Assembly: GCF_023715205.1 (NCBI RefSeq)
Contig: NZ_JAMBNR010000002.1
Location: 186,001-250,000 of the forward strand
Direction: 5' to 3'
Origin: Mesobacillus maritimus
GTDB lineage: Bacteria > Bacillota > Bacilli > Bacillales > Cytobacillaceae
Length of the DNA: 64,000 nt
Part shown: in pieces, positions 51,407 to 60,768 of the stretch
Layout: each line of letters begins with the position of its first letter
Numbering within the stretch: position 1 is the first letter of the stretch
The notes under the pieces: generated by a model
Told to the model about the DNA's origin: nothing
Databases searched by the model: none
Seen by the model: the letters and a program-made list of their open reading frames with translations, nothing else
Made by a program: the position numbers and the translations under genes

Positions 51407-52990
51407 ATGAATATGATGAACGAGATTCATTTCAATCGGCAGGTAAAAGTATTTGAACACCGGCCGGAAAATCTAATCAAGATGTTGGAAGAAAGCGTCG
51501 AAAAGTATGGTAATAAAGAAGCACTGGTGATGGACGATGTTCGCCTGACTTATATAGAAATGCTTGAGAAAGTGAATCATATTGCCGGGAATCTACAAAA
51601 ATCAATGTGTGTGAAAAAAGGGGACCGTATCGCAATTTTAGTCGGCAACAACATCGAGTTTTGTCTACTGGTCTTTGCTTGCGCCAAATTAGGTGCGATT
51701 TTCGTTCCACTAAATACGAGATTAAAAGAACGCGAACTATCTTATATGGTAAAACAGTCAGGCAGCAGAATCTTGTTTGTGGATGATGAGTTTTTACCGA
51801 AAGTAGAAGAGCTTCGCGATCAAGAAACGCTCGACAATATCGAGTATTACTTCTTAATCGGCAATCAAAGTGCTAAACGAAAGGACTATCTCCCATTTGA
51901 GATATTAGAGCAAACCTCATCTGTTGCCGAAAATTCGATTACTGAGGAAGACCCATTATTTATTATGTATACGTCTGGAACAACCGGGCTTCCGAAAGGG
52001 GCAGTGGGAAGTCATTTAGGTGCGATTCACAGTTCGATGAATTATGAAATGGTGATGAAAACCGACCATGATGCGACGACACTAATCGCGGTTCCGCTAT
52101 TTCATGTGACAGGGTTGATTGGGCAGCTTTTTCACATGATCAGAGTCGGCGGTACATCGGTGATTATGAGAAGGTTTAAAACCGAAGAGTTTATTCAGTT
52201 GACATCAGAAGAACAAGTTAGCTTTTTATTTAATGTTCCAACCATTTACACAATGATGATGGTCCATCCTGATTTTTCACTGTTTGACTATTCAAATGTG
52301 AAGGTGATCGCTTATGGCGGTGCGCCGATGTCGATGGAAACCATCTACAAATTAAGGAAGCACTTCCCGAATGCGCATTTCCATAATGCTTACGGTGCAA
52401 CAGAAACCTCTTCACCGGCAACAATTATGCCGCAAAACTTTGATGATTCCAAAGTTGCTTCTGTTGGATTACCAGTTCCTGTTGGAGATCTGAAGGTGGT
52501 AAATGATTTGGATGAACCATGTTCCCCGAATGAAGTGGGAGAACTGTTAATCAAAGGTCCAATGATTGTCGAAGGATATTGGGACAATGAACAGGCGAAT
52601 CAAAGCTCATTCCTCGAAGGCTACTGGCGTTCAGGAGATTTAGCGAAAATCGATGAAGATGGCTTTGTTTATATTGTCGACCGGAAAAAAGATTTAATCA
52701 ACCGCGGTGGTGAAAAAATCTTCTCGATTGAAGTAGAGAATGTGCTTTATGAACATCCGAAAGTACTGGAAGCAGCCATCGTCGGCGTCCCGGATGATTT
52801 ATTCGGGGAAGTGGTCAAAGCGGTGATTGTTCCGAAAGAAAACATCGATCAGCAGGAAGTCAAAGACTTTGTAGCTGCTAGATTGGCAAATTACAAAGTT
52901 CCTAAATACGTAGAATTTGTTGCAGAACTTCCTCGGAACGCTGCGGGGAAAATTTTAAAAAATGATTTAAAGAATCTACAGGAAAACTAA
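51407..52990 (+). CDS. Acyl-CoA ligase (class I adenylate-forming)
   Basis: A 527-aa AMP-forming fatty-acid/aryl-CoA synthetase. The P-loop YTSGTTGLPKGAVGS, the A5 motif NAYGATETSSP, A8 YWRSGDLAKIDEDGF and the catalytic Lys in RNAAGKILKNDL define the family. It activates a carboxylic acid through an acyl-adenylate and transfers it to CoA. GGGAGG precedes the ATG and only 18 nt separate it from the SDR gene. Chain type is not evident; the neighbouring MFS carrier suggests an imported organic acid. Confidence 0.87.
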   Translation: MNMMNEIHFNRQVKVFEHRPENLIKMLEESVEKYGNKEALVMDDVRLTYIEMLEKVNHIAGNLQKSMCVKKGDRIAILVGNNIEFCLLVFACAKLGAIFVPLNTRLKERELSYMVKQSGSRILFVDDEFLPKVEELRDQETLDNIEYYFLIGNQSAKRKDYLPFEILEQTSSVAENSITEEDPLFIMYTSGTTGLPKGAVGSHLGAIHSSMNYEMVMKTDHDATTLIAVPLFHVTGLIGQLFHMIRVGGTSVIMRRFKTEEFIQLTSEEQVSFLFNVPTIYTMMMVHPDFSLFDYSNVKVIAYGGAPMSMETIYKLRKHFPNAHFHNAYGATETSSPATIMPQNFDDSKVASVGLPVPVGDLKVVNDLDEPCSPNEVGELLIKGPMIVEGYWDNEQANQSSFLEGYWRSGDLAKIDEDGFVYIVDRKKDLINRGGEKIFSIEVENVLYEHPKVLEAAIVGVPDDLFGEVVKAVIVPKENIDQQEVKDFVAARLANYKVPKYVEFVAELPRNAAGKILKNDLKNLQEN

Positions 52991-53005
52991 AGGGGGGAAA
53001 TAAAA

Positions 53006-54328
53006 ATGTCTAGTATCGGAAAAAAAGTTTGGGGTTATCGCTATGTTGTTTTGGTTATTCTTTGGTTAGTTTATATTATCAACTATTTTGATCGGATGGC
53101 TGTTTTAACGTTCCTTCCCTATATTCAGGAAGATTTAAATTTAACTCCTGTGGAAGTCGGGCAGCTCGCATCTGTATTTTTCTTTGCTTATGCGGCTGCG
53201 CAAATCAGCGCTGGATTTTTAGCGGATAAAATTGGTCCGAAGAAAGTCATGTATATTGCCATTACGGTGTTCACTTTTGTTACTGCGTTAACAGGTGCCG
53301 TAAAAAGCTTTGGGCAGTTTGTTTTGTTAAGGATTGGGTTAGGACTTGGGGAAGGACATCATTTTGCTCCGGCGATCCGCGCGATTAACAACTGGTTTCC
53401 TCGAAAAGAAAGAGGCCGAGGGATTGCCTTTTTCACGACATCATGGGCGGTCGCACCTGCAATCGTTCCAGTTATTGTGACAAGCATTTCAGCTTTCTTC
53501 TTTGCAGGAGAATGGAGACCGGTATTTTATGTACTAGCGATTCCTGGTGTACTTGGAATTTTCTTATTATGGCGTTTTGTATCAGATAGTCCAAAAGAGA
53601 TGATTGCAAAAGGGAAATTGAGTCAAGATCAGGACGTTGAGGAAGATGGGGAGCCTGTAAAGGTACTTTCAAAGGAAGAGAAAAAGAAAGTCAATGCCAT
53701 TTTCTTAAAAGATATTAATTTTTACGTGTTTACTCTATGCCTATTCTGTCAATTAGCGATTTATTGGGGAACGTCGACATGGTTAACTTCTTTCTTAGTA
53801 ACTCAGCATGGTTTAAATATAAAGGAAATGGGTTTATTTGCTTCAGCACCTTATATCGTGGCTTTCTTTGCGATGATGCTTGGCGGTTGGCTAATGGATA
53901 ACGTCGTTCATCGGATGAAGCCAGTGGCATTAATTGGTTATATTGGTAGCATCCCGGTACTTTGGATGTTAGGGACCATTGATAAAGGAAATACCGGTTT
54001 ATTACTAACATTGCTTTTACTCGTTGGTTTCTTTGTAAACCTAAACTTTGGTTCGATTTATGCGTACATTCCGAAATTATATCCGAAAGAAGTCGTTGGA
54101 AGTGCGACAGGATTAGCAAACGGAATTGGGCAATTAGGTTCGTTTATCGCTCCACTTGTTGCCGGCTATTTAGTAACCGTGAATCCTGATGGATCACAAG
54201 ATTTCCAAGGAGCGTTTATCTTCTTTGCAATTGTTTCAGCTGTGGCAGCAGTTTGTGCCATCATTTTAAAAGAAAAGAAAGGCAATGCTGCCAACTCACC
54301 AGCAGCTAGCAATAAATCAGCTAGCTAG
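53006..54328 (+). CDS. MFS transporter, anion:cation symporter type
   Basis: A 440-aa, 12-helix major facilitator. Family signs: FDRMAVLTFLPYIQEDL (helix 1), the A-like loop GFLADKIGPKKVM, RIGLGLGEGHHFAPAIRAINNWFPRKERGRG (adjoining motifs near 110-140), and a second-half GGWLMDNVVHR loop. The GLGEG...N-W-F pattern resembles the ACS family (hexuronate, phthalate, tartrate carriers). 15 nt after the ligase gene, with GGGGGG upstream. It probably imports the acid used by this operon. Confidence 0.85.
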   Translation: MSSIGKKVWGYRYVVLVILWLVYIINYFDRMAVLTFLPYIQEDLNLTPVEVGQLASVFFFAYAAAQISAGFLADKIGPKKVMYIAITVFTFVTALTGAVKSFGQFVLLRIGLGLGEGHHFAPAIRAINNWFPRKERGRGIAFFTTSWAVAPAIVPVIVTSISAFFFAGEWRPVFYVLAIPGVLGIFLLWRFVSDSPKEMIAKGKLSQDQDVEEDGEPVKVLSKEEKKKVNAIFLKDINFYVFTLCLFCQLAIYWGTSTWLTSFLVTQHGLNIKEMGLFASAPYIVAFFAMMLGGWLMDNVVHRMKPVALIGYIGSIPVLWMLGTIDKGNTGLLLTLLLLVGFFVNLNFGSIYAYIPKLYPKEVVGSATGLANGIGQLGSFIAPLVAGYLVTVNPDGSQDFQGAFIFFAIVSAVAAVCAIILKEKKGNAANSPAASNKSAS

Positions 54329-54330
54329 CA

Positions 54331-54357
54331 GGACAGAGGGACAGGCACTATGTCCCA
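54331..54357. repeat. GGGACA/TGTCCC dispersed repeat
   Basis: Begins three bases after the MFS stop codon: GGACAGAGGGACAGG then CACTATGTCCCA. Inverted copy of the element at 32479-32508. The following 54360-54699 shows no ORF with a ribosome site. Confidence 0.7.
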
Positions 54358-54699
54358 AAAACAGGTAGAAGTGGTGGAGTCTGACCCTTAGTGTGGAAAA
54401 GCTTTACTCTGCACTGAGGGAAAGACTCTATTATTTTTGATTATAGATGGTATCGGGAAGTAAGTTCCTACGTTTCCTACTATATTTCTCATAGAATACT
54501 AGGCTATAAGAGAAATTTAGACATGTTAACCGGGAAGCACGAAGTCGAAAAGATTGGCTATGTAGATTGAAGGAAGGTCACAACGAATGGGGGAAGTTTA
54601 GATGGTATCAATAAATAAGTGAATTTTAAAGGTAACAACATTTAGTATGGCATGACTTCGTGAAACTAGAATCATTGAGTCCTATATTGCACGATTCAA

Positions 54700-55605
54700 C
54701 TATAATTGCTGTTCATTTTGTTTTTTTGTTTGTAATCGTTCTTCCAATACGTGAATCATATATAAGAAATGTTCCGCTTCACGTACGACATGGTCCCCTA
54801 ATAAAGGATTGATGACGTTTGTAATTTGGCAGGACTTAATGAGTTCTAACCCTGTTTTCTTAAAAGCAAGGATTTCTTCAGCGGCGTTTTCACTGTCTTT
54901 ATTCATTTTCCCGATAATCGGATAAGTTGGTTGTTTTTTATACAACATCGACTCCACATCTCTAGCCTGATTTAAGAGCGTTTCAAAATCATCCCCAAAT
55001 TTACGTGCTGTATTAACTAAATTTCGTTCTGATTGGTCTAGCAATGCAGAGATAAAACGAGAGTGTTCCATCATGATGCGTAACCAAAATACATTTTCAT
55101 TGATAATCGCATCTTGAATGGGGTCTAATATCCCTTTATTAAATTTCTTTAAAGTCCGCATAAAATATTCCGCTTCTCGTGCAATATGATCGACCAATAA
55201 AGGGAAATTGAAGCCGCTAATTTTGCAATTAATGATAAGAATGAGAAGGTTTCTTTTAAAATTGCGAAATCCAAGTGTCAATTCTATGCTTTCTTCGTTC
55301 AACTTTCTTACTAATTCTACATTATGGACGATTTGGTAAGCCTTCTTTTCTTGTTGCTCAAAATAATGGAAAAAACGGTCGGTTTGCTGGATTAGATGTT
55401 TATCATTTCGATTAAACCCTTCCCCTAAAAACAGAGCATGTTCTTTCATAATCCTTAACCAAAACCTATTTTCTGTTAGAGAACGATCGATAAATAACTG
55501 CTCTGTCAGTGATTCAGGTTTTGCGGCAAAGGATTCTGGAGCCATTAACATCTGATTGAATTGATCAACATTCACATGACCGGGAAGTTGATGTTGTCTA
55601 TCCAT
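54700..55605 (-). CDS. DUF2935 ferritin-like protein
   Basis: A 301-aa all-helical protein of two homologous halves. Each half begins with an E..FWLRIM.EH..F helix (FWLRIMKEHALFLGEGF and FWLRIMMEHSRFI) and ends with a DH..REAE.F helix (DHIAREAEYF, DHVVREAEHF). The paired Glu/His positions look like a di-metal site in a ferritin-like bundle. DUF2935 is common in Bacillus and Clostridia and has no established function. AAGGAGG lies upstream of two ATGs; the second (55605) has the better spacing. Flanked on both sides by dispersed repeats. Confidence 0.83.
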   Translation of the reverse strand: MDRQHQLPGHVNVDQFNQMLMAPESFAAKPESLTEQLFIDRSLTENRFWLRIMKEHALFLGEGFNRNDKHLIQQTDRFFHYFEQQEKKAYQIVHNVELVRKLNEESIELTLGFRNFKRNLLILIINCKISGFNFPLLVDHIAREAEYFMRTLKKFNKGILDPIQDAIINENVFWLRIMMEHSRFISALLDQSERNLVNTARKFGDDFETLLNQARDVESMLYKKQPTYPIIGKMNKDSENAAEEILAFKKTGLELIKSCQITNVINPLLGDHVVREAEHFLYMIHVLEERLQTKKQNEQQL

Positions 55606-55664
55606 CATAATCCTCCTTTTGTTTGGCTTATTACTAATCTATTTTTTTCCATGGGGATTATGCA

Positions 55665-55694
55665 GGGACAGGAGGGACAGTGAACTATGTCCCA
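55665..55694. repeat. GGGACA/TGTCCC dispersed repeat
   Basis: GGGACAGGAGGGACAG followed by TGAACTATGTCCCA, in the leader of the DUF2935 gene on the opposite strand. Confidence 0.65.
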
Positions 55695-55846
55695 GAATGT
55701 CTTCGGGGTTTGACCCACTGTACAGGAACGCAATATACATTCAGGTTCCAGTGCCTATAAAATTTGGGGAAAGAACAGCTGTCCTTCTACGGTTGAAATC
55801 TTGAACTTAATTTTAACCAACTTGTAAGAATGAAAATATTTATATG

Positions 55847-55898
55847 AAAGGGTCCGTCTCCCAAAAACTTTCCGGCACTGGGGACAGACCCTTTTTTT
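55847..55898 (+). terminator. Terminator-like hairpin in the intergenic region
   Basis: AAAGGGTCCGTCTCC (55847-55861) pairs with 55880-55894 with two imperfect positions, followed by T-run. No plus-strand gene precedes it; its right arm contains GGGGACAGACCC, related to the dispersed repeat. Confidence 0.55.
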
Positions 55899-56133
55899 GA
55901 TTCATCAAATAAAAGAATGAAACGGACGATTGAATACTGGACTACAAAGGAAATGACCTTTCGGCTTAAAAAATGTTGCAAAAGTGCACCTTCCAATTAA
56001 TAAATTTCCCTATATAAAAGGTGAAGGCCCTAGGAAAATTCGTGTCGTTGGCCGAGATTGAATCAAGTTTGTTATTTATGAATCTTGTAAAAAACATTCA
56101 TTCCACTTTTTAAAAGGAGATGATAATCATATT

Positions 56134-56724
56134 ATGTTAATTAAAAGTATATCGGTCTCAACCCTTAAAAATCAAACCGATAAAAGTCCAATCTCCAAAG
56201 ACAATTCTGTTCAACCTTCGAATCTGGATATATATAAACACTTTTGTATTCAAAGAGGAATCTCTTCGTTTCAAACCGCCATCGTTCACCGAGCGATTGA
56301 TGGTGACACAATCGAACTGACCAACCGTAGAAGGGTGCGGCTGATCGGAATTAATACTCCAGAATCGACCTATAAAATCGAAAGGTACGGAATCGAAGCA
56401 AAATCCTATACAGAGAAAAAGCTTGCCGGAAGAAAGGTCTGGTTAGAGAAAGATGTGTCTGAATATGACCGATATGGAAGGCTGCTTCGGATTGTCTGGC
56501 TAGCTCAACCGGAGGATGACTGTGTTGAATCAGAAATTCGCACGAAAATGTTTAACGCTGAATTGCTTTTAAAAGGCTATGCCGAACCGTCCACCTTCCC
56601 GCCGGATGTAAAATATAGTCCTTATTTTAGGCAGTTTGCTCGCGAAGCACGCGGTAATCAAATAGGATTATGGAAATTTGGCGGGAAAGGCACCACGACT
56701 GGGGATTTTGATTTTATTAGATGA
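56134..56724 (+). CDS. Thermonuclease-like (SNase-fold) protein
   Basis: A 196-aa protein with a staphylococcal nuclease-like OB fold from about residue 46. Catalytic positions by comparison with SNase: Arg69 and Glu77 in VRLIGINTPES, and Arg116 in YGRLLR; the Ca2+-binding Asp in IDGDT is present, but the second ligand (SNase Asp40) is Asn74. No signal peptide is visible in the first 45 residues, unlike secreted or lipoprotein homologues such as YncB. AAGGAG is 14 nt from the ATG, a long spacing, so the start is uncertain. Confidence 0.78.
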   Translation: MLIKSISVSTLKNQTDKSPISKDNSVQPSNLDIYKHFCIQRGISSFQTAIVHRAIDGDTIELTNRRRVRLIGINTPESTYKIERYGIEAKSYTEKKLAGRKVWLEKDVSEYDRYGRLLRIVWLAQPEDDCVESEIRTKMFNAELLLKGYAEPSTFPPDVKYSPYFRQFAREARGNQIGLWKFGGKGTTTGDFDFIR

Positions 56725-56893
56725 TAGAACTTGTAAATCTTTCTGTAACAGGGAAATCCCTATCTTTGAGAGCGTGTTGGATAAATAACAGTCCAGTCTA
56801 GTAAAAGAAAATATTCAATGGATCGTAATTTTACCTATGAAGATTAGATAAATAAATTTTCTTAAGTTTCTCCTTCTTCACATAATAAATTGA

Positions 56894-56945
56894 TTGATAA
56901 TAATTCTCATTATCATTATAATAAATTTATTGAGAACGATTATCA
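56894..56945 (+). promoter_or_regulatory. Promoter with two Fur boxes
   Basis: TTGATA (56894-56899), 17 nt, TATAAT (56917-56922). A Fur box TGATAATAATTCTCATTATCA (given as 56895-56915) fills the spacer, and a second, TGAGAACGATTATCA (56931-56945), lies downstream. Both fit the 7-1-7 TGATAAT-N-ATTATCA pattern closely, so iron repression is expected. Confidence 0.82.
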
Positions 56946-56980
56946 GTTTGCGAGTGGATTGGATTTTAAGGGGGAAGAAC

Positions 56981-58003
56981 ATGGATTTATATGATGTAAC
57001 GATCATTGGTGGCGGTCCAGCTGGCTTATATAGTGCTTTTTATAGTGGTTTACGAAATATGAAAACGAAAATCATTGAGGTTCAACCTGTCCTAGGTGGC
57101 AAGGTGAATCTTTATCCTGAGAAGGTTTTGTGGGATGTGGGTGGTCTTCCACCAATGCAAGCACAACAATTTGTTCAGAATTTAATTGATCAGGCGAATA
57201 CGTTTTCACCAACAATTTGTTTAAATACGAAAGTGGAACAAATTAAGAAACAAGATGAGCGATTTGTTCTATCAACAGATTCTGGAGAAGTGCATTATTC
57301 GAAAACCATTATTGTTGCGGTAGGGGGAGGGATTTTAAATCCCATTAAACTTGAGATTGATGGCGCGGAAAAATATGAAATGACGAACTTGCATTATACG
57401 ATTTTAGGATTGGAACGCTTCCGTAATAAAAGAGTTCTTGTTTCAGGTGGCGGAAATGGCGCGATTGACTGGGCGGTAGAACTTTTAGCCGTGGCAAAAA
57501 AAGTGGTCGTTATTTACCGCAAGGACCAATTAACCGCCCATGAGTCACAGGTTGAAAAGCTAAAAGAACATGGTGTCCCAATCATGCTGAATGCCGAAAT
57601 TCAATCTTTAGTCTCGAATCGCAATAAAAACGCGATTGAACAAGTGGTTATTTCACAAAGTGGGGAAATTACGTCATTAGAGGTTGATGATGTGTTAATT
57701 AGTCATGGCTATAATCGGGATGTGTCATTAACATTCGCGGATGAAATTCAACCAATCCGCAAAGATGATTATTATTTAGTAAGTAAAGGACAATGTAAAA
57801 CCTCCGTTCCCGGGATATTCGCTGCTGGAGATATTATTTCTTATGACGATAAAGTCCATCTATTACTTGGGACTTTCCAAGATGCTGTGCTTGCGGTGAA
57901 TAACGCTAAACTGTATATCGATCCACAAGCTGATAAATGTGCTATGGTATCTTCACATAATGATAAATTCATAGAGAAAAATAAAGAGCTTTTAAAAAGG
58001 TGA
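56981..58003 (+). CDS. Ferredoxin/flavodoxin-NADP reductase, type 2 (YcgT-like)
   Basis: A 340-aa thioredoxin-reductase-like flavoprotein without the CxxC redox pair, as in type 2 ferredoxin-NADP reductases. FAD loop TIIGGGPAGLYSAFYSG (7-23), NADP loop VLVSGGGNGAIDWAVEL, and the C-terminal FAD motif GIFAAGDII. It passes electrons from NADPH to ferredoxin or siderophore/heme-related acceptors. AAGGGGG precedes ATG 56981; the hydrophobic frame from 56894 runs through the Fur boxes and is rejected. The Fur boxes match the iron-regulated B. subtilis paralogue YcgT rather than housekeeping YumC. Confidence 0.85.
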   Translation: MDLYDVTIIGGGPAGLYSAFYSGLRNMKTKIIEVQPVLGGKVNLYPEKVLWDVGGLPPMQAQQFVQNLIDQANTFSPTICLNTKVEQIKKQDERFVLSTDSGEVHYSKTIIVAVGGGILNPIKLEIDGAEKYEMTNLHYTILGLERFRNKRVLVSGGGNGAIDWAVELLAVAKKVVVIYRKDQLTAHESQVEKLKEHGVPIMLNAEIQSLVSNRNKNAIEQVVISQSGEITSLEVDDVLISHGYNRDVSLTFADEIQPIRKDDYYLVSKGQCKTSVPGIFAAGDIISYDDKVHLLLGTFQDAVLAVNNAKLYIDPQADKCAMVSSHNDKFIEKNKELLKR

Positions 58004-58146
58004 TTTTTGTCTAGTAAACTTTAAACAACGAATCATCAATTTTTATATTGTTAAAAATGAGAATCGTATTGTTAATTTAATAAAAAAGCAAACATCTTGA
58101 TGGTGTTTTAAAAAACGCATTGTTGCTCGACATAGCCAGGGGGCAA

Positions 58147-58167
58147 GTACCTTTTGTCAAAAGGTAC
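58147..58167. repeat. 21-bp palindrome
   Basis: GTACCTTTTG, a single T, CAAAAGGTAC: 10-bp perfect arms. It lies in the 340-bp gap after the reductase gene, which otherwise holds no recognisable gene. Confidence 0.6.
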
Positions 58168-58358
58168 GAGGTAGATAGAAAACATTAAGGTTTTACCTGG
58201 CGAATTATTGAGGTTCAACAGGAAGGTCCATAAATGAGGACTTAAGTTTATTAAGGTGAAAACTGACATGTACATAACCATAGAGGGGCACCACTTCGTG
58301 AAGGTTTCCAGGTACAAATCCAATTTTCTTTCCCTCGATACTTCGTTATAATATAATG

Positions 58359-58495
58359 AATAGAACATATAGTAAAAAAGGACTGAACATGCGCGAACAT
58401 GTCCAGTTCCACAATAGACGGTTCCCGTTAAGGGGTCGGCTGTTTGGGAAAAAATAATCCACCAGAGGTGCTAACTCAAGGGTGGGTTATTTTTT
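58359..58495 (+). ncRNA. Predicted antisense antitoxin RNA, copy 2
   Basis: A TATAAT at 58347-58352 within CGTTATAAT, preceded by sequence similar to the antisense promoter of copy 1, would start an RNA near 58359. It would end at the stem 58452-58463 / 58481-58492 followed by a T-run, overlapping the toxin 3' end at 58487. Confidence 0.55.
58374..58410 (-). terminator. Terminator of toxin mRNA copy 2
   Basis: Arms 58398-58410 and 58380-58391 (one bulge) with loop cgcgaa; six T on the minus strand from 58379 to 58374. Same hairpin as 4416-4450. Confidence 0.75.
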
Positions 58496-58570
58496 ATGGT
58501 TAAAGGACAGGATGGCTAGGATTAAGCTAGCAAATGCGATCGCAAACATCAAAGACTCGTTCACTGTCAC
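58487..58570 (-). CDS. Type I holin-like toxin, 27 aa, copy 2
   Basis: A 27-residue peptide starting at GTG 58570, MTVNES then a single hydrophobic helix ending in LSFNHKK; 20 of 27 residues equal the copy at 4250-4333. AAGGGGG lies upstream, and AAGGGG can pair with CCCCTT in the 3' part of the transcript, as in copy 1. It is expected to be a membrane-acting toxin held off by the overlapping antisense RNA. Opposite orientation to copy 1 and 54 kb away. Preserved promoter, Shine-Dalgarno, terminators and antisense promoter indicate an intact module. Confidence 0.78.
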   Translation of the reverse strand: MTVNESLMFAIAFASLILAILSFNHKK

Positions 58571-58644
58571 TAAGCGTCACCCCCTTTCTATTTGGGATGT
58601 GCCGACACCGTTGAGAAACACCAAATCTATTGTTTCTTTAGTTT

Positions 58645-58677
58645 AGCATATTTTCGAATGAGTGGGAACATACGTTT
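58645..58677 (-). promoter_or_regulatory. Toxin promoter copy 2 with LexA-like box
   Basis: Leftward: AAAC-GTAT-GTTC (58677-58666), 15 nt, TATGCT (58650-58645). Box and spacing match the copy-1 promoter exactly. Confidence 0.5.
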
Positions 58678-58830
58678 TGTTTTACGGATATATGGCCTCG
58701 TTTTTCAAACTTTTTTGCGTGCAGACATTGCCAAATCGGCTTTCTGACATCAATCCCTACAGGTCGTTTGCTCATCAATCTCAGATAATCTATAGTTAAT
58801 GATAAAAGAAATGACCAGTAAAGAAGGATT

Positions 58831-60768
58831 ATGATGATGAATAACAGTCAATCAAACAATAGTGTGCTTTCGATTATTAAGCAAGCACTGCAAGTGAATA
58901 AGAAGCCATTTCCTTGGTTAAAAGCATTTAGTGCGGGGGTAGCGGCGGCTTTACCTGTAATCATAGGATTAGCTTTTGGGCATTTACAATATGGGTTAAT
59001 TGCTGGTTTGGGTGGTTTTGCCTATTTATATGTTTTTAATGTCCCATATGCGCAGCGTGCAAAGAAAATCTTTTCGGTTGTTCTTGCTTTGACTCTCGTT
59101 ACTTATTTAGGAACAATTAGTGCACCATATCCACTAGCCGTTGCGATTCTGATGGGAATCATCGGTGCCACAGCGATTTTTGTTTTCGGTGCATTAAAAA
59201 TAGCCGGTCCATCTGCCATCTTTTTTGTCTTGGTTTTTGCGATGACAACAGGGATGCCAGTCAATCCCGATGAAGCTTTTTTAAGAGCAGGATTAGTGTT
59301 TCTAAGTGGTTGTTTATCGTGGGTTATCGCTATGTTCGGATGGTTTATTAACCCCGAAGGTCCAGAAACAGGTATGGTGACAAGAGTGTTTTTGCAATTA
59401 GCTAACCTATTGGATTCGGTTGGAACCGTTCGATTCACCGAAAATAAGCATAAAATGATGGACGTTTTAAATGAGTCTGGAGAGACTTTATCCGCGAGTT
59501 ATATTCCATGGCGAACAACTGACATGTTCAATCGGTTATATCTACTAAATCGGTATGCACATCAGATGTTTATTACGATTGTTGAGCATTTTTCAAATGC
59601 AGAAACACCATTACCTAAAGAATTAGGGCAAGCGACGTGAATACTGGCAAATTCTTTGAACAAGCGTGATCAGCAGGATACAACAAGAATTTTACAGCCG
59701 GAGAAAATGGAACAGCAGGTAAGCCACCTGTTCTCTATCCTCTACAATGCAGATGCCATTCTGAATGAACCAAAAAGCAAAATTAATAAATCCATTCAGT
59801 TTGATCAAGTCTCGCTAAAAACGATTTTTATGGGAGCTTTTGATAAAAATTCCATTGTGTTGATTTCGTCCATTCGTTTTGGCGTGATTACGGCCCTTGC
59901 TGCGATCCTTGCTTATGAATTTGAATTTGCTCGTTCTTATTGGGTGCCGTTATCTTGTGTAGCCGTGATGTCGGGGGCAACGATTGTAGCGACCTTTCAT
60001 CGAGCGATACAACGGTTTTTCGGTACGGTTATTGGGATCGTCATTGCCGGGTTCATTTTATCCTTTGAACCTTCTGGTTTTGTGATTGCATTGTTTATTT
60101 TAGGGTTAACGTTTTTCACCGAGTTGTTTATCGTGAAAAATTACGGCTTAGCAGCACTCTTCTTTACGCCAAATGCCTTGTTAATGGCGGAAAGCACCAG
60201 CCATCATTTGTTTAGTTTTTCTTATTTTGCACAGGCGAGGTTCATTGACATTGTGATCGGCAGTGCCATTGGATTAATTGGCGCTTATCTCATTGGAAGA
60301 AAAACAGCTTCAAGCAGAATTCCACACTTACTTGCGAAAACGCTTCGAAGTCAAGCACAGTTTCTAATGGTGCTCTTTTCGGACCAGGGAAAAGGATTTG
60401 ATGCAAGCAAGAGTCGAGAAAGAATGAAGATGAGAACCAATTTAAGTAATTTACAAACTTTATATAATACTGCATCTGGGGAGATTCCTGCGAATCGGAA
60501 GGTGTTAGACCATTACTGGCCAAATATCTATTCAACAAAGCACTTAGGGTATTTATTAGAAACCTATTCAAAAGAAGAGAATAGGCCAGTCCTTTCCGAT
60601 GAAAAATTAGCACAAATTTTATATGCATTCGAAACAATGGCCAATGCAGCAACAAGAAATATTGCCCCCAAGCAGATAGTCATTCCAGAAATTGAAGGCT
60701 ATCCAAGCATCAAAAAAGAAATTCAATTTTTACAAAGTGGGACGGAGGGACCATGTCCCAATAAATGA
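58831..60768 (+). pseudogene. FUSC-family transporter gene interrupted by an in-frame TGA
   Basis: Two frames, 58831-59640 (269 codons) and 59656-60768 (370 codons), are in the same phase and separated only by TGA 59638-59640 and five sense codons. Read through, they give about 645 residues, the normal size of FUSC/aromatic-acid-exporter-like proteins: an N-terminal block of six helices, a soluble middle, a second block of six helices (FGVITALAAILAYEF..., GLAALFFTPNALLMAES), and a cytoplasmic end. The TTG at 59656 has no ribosome site, so the second half is unlikely to be made alone. A C-to-T change (CGA to TGA) would explain it. The last codons (SGTEGPCPNK) come from a dispersed repeat. Confidence 0.8.
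60737..60760. repeat. GGGACA/TGTCCC dispersed repeat at a gene end
   Basis: GTGGGACGGAGGGACC then ATGTCCCA, within the last codons of the FUSC gene. Confidence 0.6.

Noticed and set aside
58108-58368. 86-codon minus-strand ORF
   Set aside because: No ribosome site; composition not protein-like; overlaps the antisense promoter of toxin module 2.
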